NCBI GenBank assembly: GCA_021802085.1
Contig: JAKAAZ010000005.1
Coordinates: 1 to 31,773 of the forward strand
Source: Acidobacteriota bacterium
GTDB lineage: Bacteria > Acidobacteriota > Terriglobia > Terriglobales > Acidobacteriaceae
Length of the DNA: 31,773 bases
Reading direction: 5' to 3'
Positions 15,358 to 23,439 of the stretch are shown here, piece after piece. How positions within the stretch are numbered: position 1 is the first letter of the stretch; every line of letters begins with the position of its first letter. The notes beneath the pieces were generated by a model. That model saw only the letters and a program-made list of their open reading frames with translations. It did no database searches and had not been told where the DNA came from. The translations under genes and the position numbers were made by a program.

Positions 15358-17777
15358 TCGCGGGCAGGTCGAACCTGAATTTCGACCGACCGTGTGCCCA
15401 GTTCTCCATGACGAGCTTCCACTCGAATTCTCCCTGCACCCCGCGCTGCTGCCCTGATCCATACCGCGCCAGCACCTCCGCTGTCGGCCAATTGAAACGG
15501 GTTGTCGCCCACAATCGTTCCCGGACCGCTGATCCGCATGCGGACTTCGCCGTCAGCATAGGGGCGTGGAGCGCCAAATTTATCGACCACTCCAAACGCC
15601 AGCCTGGTTGCGTCCGATCCGCTTCCCACCAGTTCCTTGTCGTCTGCCTGTAACCAGAGGCGATCTGTAGTCCTGTCAGACGAGAACGAGCGCGATACCA
15701 CGAGGTTGTCACCCACATATCCGTCGATTCGAAGCTCCGGCTTGCTGGAACCGTCCACGATGAGATTGGCGAAAAATGGCGGATATTTTAGATGAGGAAA
15801 TCCAGTCCGATCGGGACGGAGAGCCGCATGCTTGTGGCCATCGATCGACAATTCCAGCCGCTCGCAATTTGAGAAGATAGCGACCCGTTCACCCGGCCCG
15901 GATGGTGAATGGGGACCGAAGTCCCAGTAAAAACTCGGCTCAATGACTGGTCGGATTTTTGGATCGATTTGCGCGCGATAGAACGATGCGCCCAGTTTCG
16001 GAATGCGGAAAACATCGGCCACTCCTGGACATTTCACTCCGTCATAGGAGTGAAGCAGGCTGGCGTAATCAAATGCACACCATGCGATCACCCCTCCAAT
16101 CCGTGGATAATCCGCGCCTCTGTCATGCGCCTGGGCATGGAAAAGCGCTTGGTCTTGCTGGAGCTTCAGATCTCCAGCCCGGCGATATACGCTATCGAAA
16201 CCACGGCCGCGCTCGTAATTGAATTGACCCACTGTTTCCGTGATGAAATATGGCACTCCCGGCAGCGGCTCGCGTATCCCCACACTGCCATCCGGGGCTG
16301 CATGATAATCATCGAACGCAAACACATCCTGGCGCCACTCCTCGCGCCAGTTCTTCAACGAAGAAGGAGTCATGGTCCCGGACGTGGGCCGCGAGCCATC
16401 GAGTGCGTTCGCTGCGTTTCGCGTGCGTTCATACAACGCTGGATCGTTGCGAGATTCGTTAATCCTGACCCCCCAGATGACGATTGCAGGATGGTTTCGG
16501 TCCCGACGCACCATTGCTTTGACATCGCTGACGGTCAGATCTTGCCAGGCTTCATCGCCAATGTATTGCCAACCCGGAGGTTCCTCCCAAACCATCATTC
16601 CCAGTTCGTCACATGCATCGAGAAACGCCTCGGATTGCGGATAGTGGGAACACCGGACCATATTGCAATTGAATTCGTGGCGAAGAATCTGGGCGTCCCT
16701 GCGCAATAGCCGCGGAGGCGCGGCAAAACCGACATAAGGATAGAGTTCATGCCGATTCAATCCGAATATCCGGAATCGATGGCCATTGAGGAAAAATCCG
16801 TCGACTTCAAACCGCGCATCGCGAAATCCGACCCGTATCCGGTAGTCATGCACCGGCTTGTCGTCTGCGAATAACGCAACGACGAGGGAATAAAGATGGG
16901 GGGCGGACACATCCCACAGCTGGATGTTTCCCAGGTCGCCCAAACTCAGCGACACTTCTCTTTCTCCGGCCTTTTCCAGCCCCACGCTCTTCGATGCGGT
17001 GGCAACCACTCGCGCACCATCCCGGAGGCTTGCCGCCAGGCGACTGGGACGTGGCAAAGGCACACCCACATCGATTGTGCATGTAACTTCCAGTCGCCGG
17101 TCGGAAGCGAGCACATTCACGGGTTTGGCAAAGACATCGCTGATGAATACCTGGGGGACAATGCGAAGCTCAACAGCGCCATTCATGCCTCCGGGCAGCA
17201 TGTAATCGACGGAAACAGGGCCACTGGGAGAACCGGCCGGCGGAATGCCTTGCCAGCGCGAATCCACCGTGACGGCCAGTACGTTTCTTTCTTCTATCAG
17301 GCTGGTGATCTCCCTCTCAAACGGAAGAAAGCCACCCAGGTGCCGCGGTAGAGTGTGGCCGTTCACTACGGGATTCGCAGCAGCCATGATCCTATCGAAA
17401 TGCAGAAAGACCCGCTGCCCGCGGAATCCAGCAGGCACCGCAAAATGACGGCGATAGAGCCAGACATCCTGCCAACTCGCTGGGTCCCAATTTTGCCACG
17501 AAAGCGGAGTTACGCAATGCGGCAACGCGACGCGGGGAAATGGGCCGTCATTGAACCCCGGCTCCAAGGCTGCGGCATCGAGCTTCCCCCCGAAAAGCCA
17601 ATCTCGATCCAAAGAGAGCGCGCGGCGCGCAGGCCCACTGGGTGCGGCGATCGAGTTGCTGTTCGTGCCCCAGCCCCCAAGAATCGGAACGGACGTCAGA
17701 GTGGCTGCGGCGGCAGCGCAGTCGCGGATGAAATCTCTTCGAGAGATATGAGCCAGGTGAGTTAGGTTCTTGGGCAA
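15339..17777 (-). CDS. Tat-exported glycoside hydrolase family 2 protein (beta-galactosidase/beta-mannosidase type)
   Basis: An 812-residue GH2 enzyme. The N-terminus has a twin-arginine signal (SRRDFIRDCAAAAATL, RR at 13-14). The sugar-binding domain spans about 50-210, with an immunoglobulin-like domain next, then a TIM barrel from about 320 to 600. Marks are RCSHYPQSEAFLDACDELGMMVWEE (375-399, shown in part), the acid/base Glu441 in INES, and the probable nucleophile Glu514 in FITETV. The C-terminal part resembles the DUF4982/Ig-like domains of GH2. The frame is open from an ATG at 17969, but the 64 extra residues precede a complete Tat signal and a perfect AAGGAG (17786-17791) lies 8 bases before the TTG at 17777. 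GH2 covers several beta-glycosidases; next to GH92 genes a role on mannose-containing or N-glycan-like material fits. Confidence 0.87.
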   Translation of the reverse strand: MPKNLTHLAHISRRDFIRDCAAAAATLTSVPILGGWGTNSNSIAAPSGPARRALSLDRDWLFGGKLDAAALEPGFNDGPFPRVALPHCVTPLSWQNWDPASWQDVWLYRRHFAVPAGFRGQRVFLHFDRIMAAANPVVNGHTLPRHLGGFLPFEREITSLIEERNVLAVTVDSRWQGIPPAGSPSGPVSVDYMLPGGMNGAVELRIVPQVFISDVFAKPVNVLASDRRLEVTCTIDVGVPLPRPSRLAASLRDGARVVATASKSVGLEKAGEREVSLSLGDLGNIQLWDVSAPHLYSLVVALFADDKPVHDYRIRVGFRDARFEVDGFFLNGHRFRIFGLNRHELYPYVGFAAPPRLLRRDAQILRHEFNCNMVRCSHYPQSEAFLDACDELGMMVWEEPPGWQYIGDEAWQDLTVSDVKAMVRRDRNHPAIVIWGVRINESRNDPALYERTRNAANALDGSRPTSGTMTPSSLKNWREEWRQDVFAFDDYHAAPDGSVGIREPLPGVPYFITETVGQFNYERGRGFDSVYRRAGDLKLQQDQALFHAQAHDRGADYPRIGGVIAWCAFDYASLLHSYDGVKCPGVADVFRIPKLGASFYRAQIDPKIRPVIEPSFYWDFGPHSPSGPGERVAIFSNCERLELSIDGHKHAALRPDRTGFPHLKYPPFFANLIVDGSSKPELRIDGYVGDNLVVSRSFSSDRTTDRLWLQADDKELVGSGSDATRLAFGVVDKFGAPRPYADGEVRMRISGPGTIVGDNPFQLADSGGAGAVWIRAAARGAGRIRVEARHGELGTRSVEIQVRPARDESASL

Positions 17778-17785
17778 TTCTTCAA

Positions 17786-17791
17786 CTCCTT
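17786..17791 (-). promoter_or_regulatory. Shine-Dalgarno deciding a TTG start of the GH2 gene
   Basis: AAGGAG on the minus strand, 8 bases upstream of TTG at 17775-17777. It lies inside the longer ATG-initiated frame, and the protein starting at the TTG begins with an ordinary Tat signal. Confidence 0.7.
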
Positions 17792-18267
17792 CACTTTCGA
17801 AAATGCCTCCTGAGCTTGTCTCGAACGGCTTGTGCGCGCCAGTATACGAACTTACGCTATTTTTCGTGCATTCGCCGAAAACTCCAATCGCCACCGGAGC
17901 GTCTCCATTGTCGTCAAAGAGACCGGTTTCGCGCAAATGATCGAGCGCGCCAAATACACGCCGGCGCATGAAACCAGCGATGTAGTTGACCAGGCAGCAG
18001 ACTTAGCCGAACAAGTAGCGTTGCGCGGGGATGGAAGACTCCGGCGATTCTTGACATCCCGGTGACGTCCGCAATTATGGACTCCGCGGAGTCAGCGAGC
18101 CTTCTGGAGTTTTCGGTGGAATTTCTTCGGCCAACCCGGCCGAGAACGGCATCAGGGGCTTGCCTCGATACGATTTGCGGATCATACTGGCATTCCTGAC
18201 TCACTTTAGTAATCCACTCGGGGATGCAATAGAGTGACAGGCTGTAGACATCTGTGATTATCGGATT

Positions 18268-18420
18268 GAAAAAGTTGGCCGGAACCGGCAAACTCGTTAG
18301 TGTGACCGGCATCTATTCGATACAGCAACGCCGAAACAAACTCCCCTGGGCCGCCCGCCGGGGGAAGAGCGTGGTTCGCCAGGCGACGGCAGCCTCCATA
18401 TATGAGCCAGCGACCTGCGT
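18268..18420 (+). ncRNA. Candidate structured 5' leader of the DUF4397 gene
   Basis: Potential stems are GCCG/CGGC around 18273-18285, CCCC/GGGG (18343-18346 with 18361-18364) enclosing a GGG-CCG-CCC hairpin, and AGGC/GCCT (18381-18384 with 18391-18394). AGCCAGCGACCTGC (18405-18418) resembles the B12-box end of cobalamin riboswitches but is one base short, and the conserved core before it is not matched. No known riboswitch class is satisfied, so this is only a candidate. Confidence 0.2.
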
Positions 18421-18473
18421 GACAATTGCAACGGGCGATGAAATTTTAGGCCTTCCCCAAGGAGTGGATCGAT

Positions 18474-19223
18474 ATGTACTCGAAGTGGCGCGGTTTCTGC
18501 GGAATTCTCTCCCTATGTGCATCTCTCGCTCTGCTGGGTTGCGGCAGCACCGGCAACACCAACGTACGCGCAGTGAATGCGTCGCAGGGATTAACGGGTA
18601 ACTTCACCATTCAGGTCGGTCAAACCGGGATCGCATCCAGCTTGCCGTTCGGTACGGAAGGCGTGCAGCCGAAAGGGCAATATTCGACGGACGACACTTC
18701 TGGAAATTATCGGGCTGTCGCCGCAGGGGCAAATCAACCCCTGGTCGCTTTCACGACGCCGGGCAACAAGCTCGTTTCCACGACGCAAACATTCGCCGCT
18801 AACGCCTACTACACCATTGTGACGTTGAGTCCCGCACCCGCCATACAATTACAGACGCTCACCGACGACGATACTGCTCCACAGAGCGGAGACTATAAAT
18901 TGCGTGTGATGGATACCTCAACATCCGCTGGAGCTGTGGATGTATATATAACTGCATTAGGGGCTGGCATCAGCGGCTCGCCTGTGGTGGGAAATATGCA
19001 GTTTCAGCAAGTGACGTCTCCGTATTTACAAGAACCTCCGGGGACACTGGAAGTGTATGTTACGCCTCATGGCAATACTTCCATGGTATTGGCTTCAAAA
19101 AAATTTACGCCGGCTGCGGGGAAGATTTACTCCGTCTTTTTCCTCGATCCGCCTGCCGCTGGAGCGACCAATTACGGCGTGCTGATTGTGAATGATCCCA
19201 TAGAAACCGGCACAACCATGTAG
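18474..19223 (+). CDS. DUF4397 domain lipoprotein
   Basis: A 249-residue predicted lipoprotein. The signal peptide ends in a lipobox ALLGC with lipidated Cys23, and the mature part starts GSTGNTN. The body matches the DUF4397 pattern: VRAVNAS at 31-37, SLPFGTEG, YRAVAAG, YYTIVTLSP and a second half-repeat beginning KLRVMDTST..AVDVYITALG. The domain is predicted to be beta-sandwich-like and occurs in cell-surface proteins; its biochemical role is not known to me. The ATG has AAGGAG 9 bases upstream. It is transcribed alone, with a long structured leader before it and a strong terminator after it. It is divergent from the glycosidase genes, but nothing ties it to them functionally. Confidence 0.8.
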   Translation: MYSKWRGFCGILSLCASLALLGCGSTGNTNVRAVNASQGLTGNFTIQVGQTGIASSLPFGTEGVQPKGQYSTDDTSGNYRAVAAGANQPLVAFTTPGNKLVSTTQTFAANAYYTIVTLSPAPAIQLQTLTDDDTAPQSGDYKLRVMDTSTSAGAVDVYITALGAGISGSPVVGNMQFQQVTSPYLQEPPGTLEVYVTPHGNTSMVLASKKFTPAAGKIYSVFFLDPPAAGATNYGVLIVNDPIETGTTM

Positions 19224-19249
19224 TTGCAGCCGCCCTGAACCCGATAACG

Positions 19250-19284
19250 AACAATGCCTTCGCTATGCGAAGGCATTGTTTTTG
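19250..19284. terminator. Bidirectional intrinsic terminator between the DUF4397 gene and ahcY
   Basis: ACAATGCCTTCGC (19251-19263) pairs perfectly with GCGAAGGCATTGT (19267-19279) around a TAT loop, followed by TTTT on the plus strand and preceded by AA on the other arm. It lies 27 bp past the DUF4397 stop and 25 bp past the ahcY stop, so it can serve both convergent genes, better for the plus strand. Confidence 0.9.
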
Positions 19285-19303
19285 CGTGACAGTCTGAGTA
19301 CGT

Positions 19304-20587
19304 TTAAGTTCCTTCCGACCAGCCGGCCAGATACTCTTCCTGCTCGGGGGTTAAGCGGTCGATCCTGCAGCCCATGGACTCTAGCTTCAATCGTGCCACG
19401 CGGCTGTCCAACTCCAGCGGTACCGAATAGACCTTCGGTTCGAGCTTGGAATGGCTTTGAATGAGATATTCGGCGGACAATGCCTGGTTGGCAAAGCTCA
19501 TATCCATCACAGACGCAGGATGACCCTCGGCGGCGGCCAGATTGATCAGGCGGCCTTCGCCCAGCAGATAAATGCGGCGCCCGTCCTTCAGCGTATATTC
19601 CTCTACAAACTCCCGCGTGGGACGCTGCGCGGAGGACAGATGCTCCAGCGCTGGAATGTCGATTTCCACATTGAAATGGCCGGAATTGGCAACAATCGCT
19701 CCGTTCTTCATCTGCTCGAAGTGTTCCTGCCGTATGACGCTCTTGTTACCGGTCACGGTGACAAATATATCGCCGATTTTAGCGGCTTCCGCCATGCTCA
19801 TCACGCGATGGCCGTCCATGACCGCCTCGATCGCGCGCACTGGATCCACTTCGGTTACGATGACATCTGCCCCCATACCGCGGGCACGCGAGGCCAGACC
19901 TCGACCACACCAGCCATACCCTGCCACCACGAACCGGGAACCCGCCAACAGCACGTTGGTGCAGCGAATAATGCCATCCAGCGTGGATTGGCCCGTTCCG
20001 TAGCGATTGTCAAACAAGTGCTTGGTGAGCGCGTCATTCACCGCCACCACGGGATAGCGCAGCACGCCTTCTTTTGACATCGAGCGCAGACGAATCACGC
20101 CTGTGGTTGTTTCCTCGGTGCCGGCCAGCACGCCTTGCAGCACATCCTTGCGTTTGGTGTGGAGAATGGAAACCAGGTCGCATCCGTCATCCATCGTCAG
20201 ATGCGGTTTATGGTCGATGGCTGCCGTGATATGCGAGTAGTAGCTATCGTTGTCCTCGCCTTTAATCGCATACGTGGAAATCCCATAATCGCGGGCCAGG
20301 GAAGCGGCCACATCGTCCTGAGTAGACAGCGGATTCGAGGCGCATAGCGCTATATCGGCACCGCCGTCCCGAAGAGTGATCATCAGATTCGCGGTCTCGC
20401 TAGTCACATGCAGGCAGGCCGCAACGCGCACTCCCTTCAGCGGTTGATGTTTGATGAATTCTTTGCGGATGATCTGCAGCACAGGCATCGATTGGTTGGC
20501 CCATTCAATGCGGCGTTTCCCCTGGTCGGCCAGGTCGAGATTTTTTACATGCGAAGGAACGGTCGTCGTCGTTGCCATAGAAGTCAT
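19304..20587 (-). CDS. ahcY: Adenosylhomocysteinase (S-adenosyl-L-homocysteine hydrolase)
   Basis: A cytoplasmic NAD-dependent enzyme that splits S-adenosylhomocysteine into adenosine and homocysteine, removing the product inhibitor of methyltransferases. Family marks include HVTSETANLM, CASNPLSTQDDVAASLA, MDDGCDLV, the NAD-binding GYGWCGRGLA and NSGHFNVEID. The protein ends LTPEQEEYLAGW, like the short bacterial/archaeal form, and lacks the PDHYRY tail of the longer type. The frame is open from 21001, but the 138 extra residues overlap ada and do not belong to the family. The ATG at 20587 has AGGA 5 bases upstream and gives 427 residues. A second ATG at 20578 is possible. It lies 91 bp downstream of ada on the same strand, so co-transcription is plausible. 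Confidence 0.94.
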   Translation of the reverse strand: MTSMATTTTVPSHVKNLDLADQGKRRIEWANQSMPVLQIIRKEFIKHQPLKGVRVAACLHVTSETANLMITLRDGGADIALCASNPLSTQDDVAASLARDYGISTYAIKGEDNDSYYSHITAAIDHKPHLTMDDGCDLVSILHTKRKDVLQGVLAGTEETTTGVIRLRSMSKEGVLRYPVVAVNDALTKHLFDNRYGTGQSTLDGIIRCTNVLLAGSRFVVAGYGWCGRGLASRARGMGADVIVTEVDPVRAIEAVMDGHRVMSMAEAAKIGDIFVTVTGNKSVIRQEHFEQMKNGAIVANSGHFNVEIDIPALEHLSSAQRPTREFVEEYTLKDGRRIYLLGEGRLINLAAAEGHPASVMDMSFANQALSAEYLIQSHSKLEPKVYSVPLELDSRVARLKLESMGCRIDRLTPEQEEYLAGWSEGT

Positions 20588-20678
20588 TTCTTTCCTGGAT
20601 TGAAAATGCCCGCCGTTTCTGCGGTCTTTTGGGTGGAAGTTCCAAATAGGAACACTCGCCGTCCCATCGTCAAGGGTA

Positions 20679-21746
20679 TCACTTCTTCGGCGGGGCGAAG
20701 AAGGACGAACTACGTTCCAAAGCCAGCAAATTTTTCTTCCTCTCCAAACCCCAGCGATAACCGGTGAGTCGCCCGTCTTTCGCGACGACGCGATGGCACG
20801 GAATGACGAGGGCCGCTGGATTTTGGCCGCAGGCGCGAGCGACCGCTCGCGCTGCGGTCGGCTGCCCGAGGGCCTGGGCGATTTCACCGTAGGACCGGGT
20901 CTCGCCGCATGGTATCTGTTGCAGCGCGTCCCAAACCCGCCGCTGGAACGCCGTGGCGCGTACATCGAGAGGCAATGTGGCACCGATCGGATGCTCTTCA
21001 AGCCGCGCCAGCACGGCGGACAGTCTGGAGGCGAGGGCTTGGTCGTCGCGTTGAAGATGGGCGTACGCGAAATCGCGCTCCAGATCTGCGATCAGTTGTT
21101 CCGCAGTATCCGCAAAAGCGACGGCACACAATCCGCGATCGGTAGCCGCCACCAGAATGTGGCCTAACCGAGAAGCGGCAATGGTGTATCGAATCTCTTG
21201 TCCGGTGCCGCGCCTGCGATAGGTGTTTGGCGTCATACCGAATTTCTTATCGGAATGCTCATACACGCGACTCGATGACCCATATCCAGCTTCATACATA
21301 GCAGAGGTAACGGACGTGGCTGTGGCCAACTCATGTTGCAGCCGCTTGACTTGCCGAGCAGCCACGTATTGGCGGGGAGTAATACCGAGAACCTGACGAA
21401 ACTGCCGTTGTAAAGCGTATGGACTCATTCCCACAGCCGCGCCCAGCTCAACTAGGCCAGGAGCTTTCTCGCGAGGCTGGTCGAGATAGCGGCAGGCCGC
21501 TGCCAGCAAAGACGTTTGAGGGTGAACGGAGTCAGGCTGGCAACGCTTGCAGGCACGATATCCCGACGCGCGGGCCGCGGCAGCTGTGGGATAAAAGACG
21601 ACATTCTTCCGTGCCGGTCTGCGGCTTGGGCAGGAAGGCCGGCAGTAAATGCCCGTGCTGCGGACGGCATAGACGAATTTGCCGTCGCCCCTGGGATCGT
21701 GTGCCTGGACATGGTTCCAGGCAGATTCTGTGTGAAACGCTGCCAT
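20679..21746 (-). CDS. ada: Bifunctional Ada: methylphosphotriester repair/AraC regulator and O6-methylguanine-DNA methyltransferase
   Basis: A 355-residue suicide repair protein and alkylation-response activator, of full length like E. coli Ada. The N-terminal zinc site has Cys35 and Cys39 (YCRPSC) plus Cys66 and Cys69 (CKRC); Cys35 corresponds to the cysteine that accepts methyl from phosphotriesters. An AraC-type DNA-binding region (about 82-185) contains the RQFRQVLGITPRQY and YGSSSRVYEH segments. The C-terminal methyltransferase domain has PCHR with active Cys317 and a matching GYRWGLERK helix. All domains look intact. The ATG at 21746 has no clear Shine-Dalgarno, and I do not see a convincing Ada box upstream. 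Placement between metK and ahcY is unusual. Its transcript may continue into ahcY. Confidence 0.94.
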   Translation of the reverse strand: MAAFHTESAWNHVQAHDPRGDGKFVYAVRSTGIYCRPSCPSRRPARKNVVFYPTAAAARASGYRACKRCQPDSVHPQTSLLAAACRYLDQPREKAPGLVELGAAVGMSPYALQRQFRQVLGITPRQYVAARQVKRLQHELATATSVTSAMYEAGYGSSSRVYEHSDKKFGMTPNTYRRRGTGQEIRYTIAASRLGHILVAATDRGLCAVAFADTAEQLIADLERDFAYAHLQRDDQALASRLSAVLARLEEHPIGATLPLDVRATAFQRRVWDALQQIPCGETRSYGEIAQALGQPTAARAVARACGQNPAALVIPCHRVVAKDGRLTGYRWGLERKKNLLALERSSSFFAPPKK

Positions 21747-22064
21747 AGGTAATCAGGATGGCATTGCCGTCGCGCATCTGGCTATCCGAATCTTGCGGTC
21801 AAAAGAAAATAATGTGGAAATTCTCTGACCGATGGATGCGGTTGGAAGCGTGCGATATGGTGATACTCAGGAAAAACTACCCCGTGGGCGCAGGAGACAC
21901 ACTCCCAATATCGCCATCCGAAGGCGCATTGCGGAACGGAATGCAGAAGTTCGCGCAGCTTTGAAGCAACTGCCATTGCATCGGCGCGGCAGCTGGCGGC
22001 AAAGCGTCGTTTCGCAGAAAGGGCAGGCTGCTGGAGCCTGCCCTTTGTTTCATCTACTGGCTAC
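21747..22064. other. ada-metK gap with metK terminator
   Basis: A 318-bp gap with no gene supported. The open frames on both strands are short and resemble no family. It carries the hairpin at 22018-22046 next to the metK stop and presumably the ada promoter in the remainder. Confidence 0.5.
22018..22046 (-). terminator. metK terminator
   Basis: AAAGGGCAGGCT (22018-22029) and AGCCTGCCCTTT (22035-22046) form a perfect 12-bp stem with a 5-base loop, 19 bp past the metK stop. The T-tract on the minus strand is short (TTT, from the stem itself). Confidence 0.8.
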
Positions 22065-23243
22065 TTACTTTTTTGCGAGGACTGCTTCCTTGACGTTCGC
22101 CTGTTCCCGCAGCGTGGCCGCCTTATCGGTCGTTTCCCAGGTAAAGTCTGGATCGTTGCGACCGAAGTGACCATAAGCGGCCGTCTTGCGATAGATGGGC
22201 CGACGAAGATTCAGGCTTTCGATGATACCCCTTGGCGTGAGCTGGAAGTTTTTACGGACGAGCTGCTGCAGTTTCTCTACCGAGATGGTTCCGGTTCCAA
22301 AGTCATCGATCAGCACGCTAACTGGCTCCGCAACGCCGATGGCGTATGCCAATTGCACCTCGCAGCGTCTGGCCAATCCAGCGGCAACAATGTTCTTCGC
22401 GATATAGCGCGCCATGTACGCCGCGGAGCGATCGACCTTGGTCGGGTCCTTGCCACTGAACGCGCCACCGCCATGACGGCCCGTCCCGCCGTAGGTGTCC
22501 ACGATGATTTTGCGACCCGTCAAGCCGGTGTCGCCCATGGGTCCGCCGATCACGAAACGCCCGGTCGGATTGATATGATATTTTGTGTCCTCATCCAAGA
22601 GTTCCGCCGGGACGGTCGCCTGAATGACATGCTGGAGGATGTCGGCACGCAATTCCTCGTTCGAGATGCTTTCCGCGTGCTGCGTGGAGATGACAACGGC
22701 ATCGACGCGAACGGGCTTGCCTTCCCGGTTATACTCGACCGTCACTTGGCTTTTCCCATCTGGACGGAGGTAGTTGAGCTGGCCCGACTTGCGTACCTCG
22801 GACAGACGTCGGGTGAGCTTGTGGGCCAATGAGATCGGCATTGGCATCAGCTCGGGCGTCTCATCGGTGGCGTATCCGAACATCATGCCCTGGTCGCCAG
22901 CCCCACCGGTATCAACACCCATGGCGATGTCGCCAGATTGCTTGTTGATGGTTGAAATCACAGCGCAGGTGTTGGAGTCGAAACCATAGACGGCATTGTC
23001 ATACCCGATAGAGGCGACAACGCCACGCACCAGGGATTGAAAATCCACATAGGCACGGGTGCTGATTTCTCCGGCAATTACCACCAGTCCGGTTGCGGTC
23101 AGGGTTTCGCACGCAACCCGGCTGAACGGGTCCTGCTCCATGCATGCATCCAGAATGGCGTCTGAGATCTGATCCGCAATTTTGTCTGGATGTCCTTCAG
23201 TTACGGACTCCGAGGTGAATAACAAACGATCTTGTGTTGGCAA
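22065..23243 (-). CDS. metK: S-adenosylmethionine synthetase
   Basis: A cytoplasmic enzyme that makes S-adenosylmethionine from methionine and ATP, with Mg and K ions. Signatures are FTSESVTEGHPDK (9-21), GAGDQGMMFGYATDE from 114, and the glycine-rich GGGAFSGKDPTKVDRS phosphate loop. Length is 392 residues from a TTG start. The frame is open from an ATG at 23279 (404 residues), but AGGAGG (23248-23253) lies inside that frame 4 bases before the TTG, and the TTG-initiated N-terminus (MPTQDRLLFTSES) fits the family better. The upstream 196 bp show no SAM riboswitch that I recognise. A terminator follows. With ahcY nearby, two steps of the activated methyl cycle are in the same neighbourhood; genes for homocysteine remethylation are absent. 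Confidence 0.94.
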   Translation of the reverse strand: MPTQDRLLFTSESVTEGHPDKIADQISDAILDACMEQDPFSRVACETLTATGLVVIAGEISTRAYVDFQSLVRGVVASIGYDNAVYGFDSNTCAVISTINKQSGDIAMGVDTGGAGDQGMMFGYATDETPELMPMPISLAHKLTRRLSEVRKSGQLNYLRPDGKSQVTVEYNREGKPVRVDAVVISTQHAESISNEELRADILQHVIQATVPAELLDEDTKYHINPTGRFVIGGPMGDTGLTGRKIIVDTYGGTGRHGGGAFSGKDPTKVDRSAAYMARYIAKNIVAAGLARRCEVQLAYAIGVAEPVSVLIDDFGTGTISVEKLQQLVRKNFQLTPRGIIESLNLRRPIYRKTAAYGHFGRNDPDFTWETTDKAATLREQANVKEAVLAKK

Positions 23244-23247
23244 AATT

Positions 23248-23253
23248 CCTCCT
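23248..23253 (-). promoter_or_regulatory. Shine-Dalgarno suggesting a TTG start of metK
   Basis: A perfect AGGAGG on the minus strand, 4 bases before the TTG at 23241-23243. The spacing is slightly short, so the upstream ATG at 23279 is not excluded, but that ATG has no comparable site. Confidence 0.6.
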
Positions 23254-23439
23254 GGTGCGGCTACTGCCTTGCTGTGCAACCTGGACTGCAGCCGATGCGG
23301 TCTTGGAACCCCACTAGCGCATGAGACGCAGCATAGGGAAAACGAAACAAAGACCGCTTCCCTTCAGGCTAACAAATGTTGAAATCGGAAGGGCAATAGA
23401 ACCTCAGCCAACGGGGAAGATGGGCCCATGGCGTGCCGA

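Larger units (their letters stand above)
17778..18473. other. Divergent regulatory gap with palindromes and hairpins
   Basis: A 696-bp gap between the divergent GH2 and DUF4397 genes. I find no convincing coding sequence. Notable structures are the perfect 14-bp palindrome GACTCCGCGGAGTC (18080-18093), the stem TCGGCC/GGCCGA (18127-18143), and a compact run of GC-rich hairpins from about 18268 to 18420 leading into the DUF4397 gene. A TTGACA hexamer at 18053-18058 lacks a convincing -10 partner. The size and structure suggest a long regulated 5' leader on the plus strand. Confidence 0.45.

Noticed and set aside
18268..18420. Cyclic-di-GMP class I riboswitch
   Set aside because: The conserved GACGCAAAGCC and the second-arm GGGTTACC-type segments are absent; only GACGGCAGCC is seen, which is too different.
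18254..18601. A plus-strand open frame of 115 codons before and into the DUF4397 gene
   Set aside because: It overlaps the lipoprotein gene in another frame, has no recognisable domain, and the lipoprotein start is well supported.
20588..20678. SAH riboswitch upstream of ahcY
   Set aside because: The 91-bp leader lacks the conserved SAH aptamer core and part of it reads as ordinary spacer.
21758..21964. A short plus-strand frame in the ada-metK gap
   Set aside because: No family resemblance, no Shine-Dalgarno, and it runs through what should be the ada promoter.
23244..23439. SAM riboswitch upstream of metK
   Set aside because: I compared it by eye with SAM-I, SAM-II and SAM/SAH patterns and found no conserved core.
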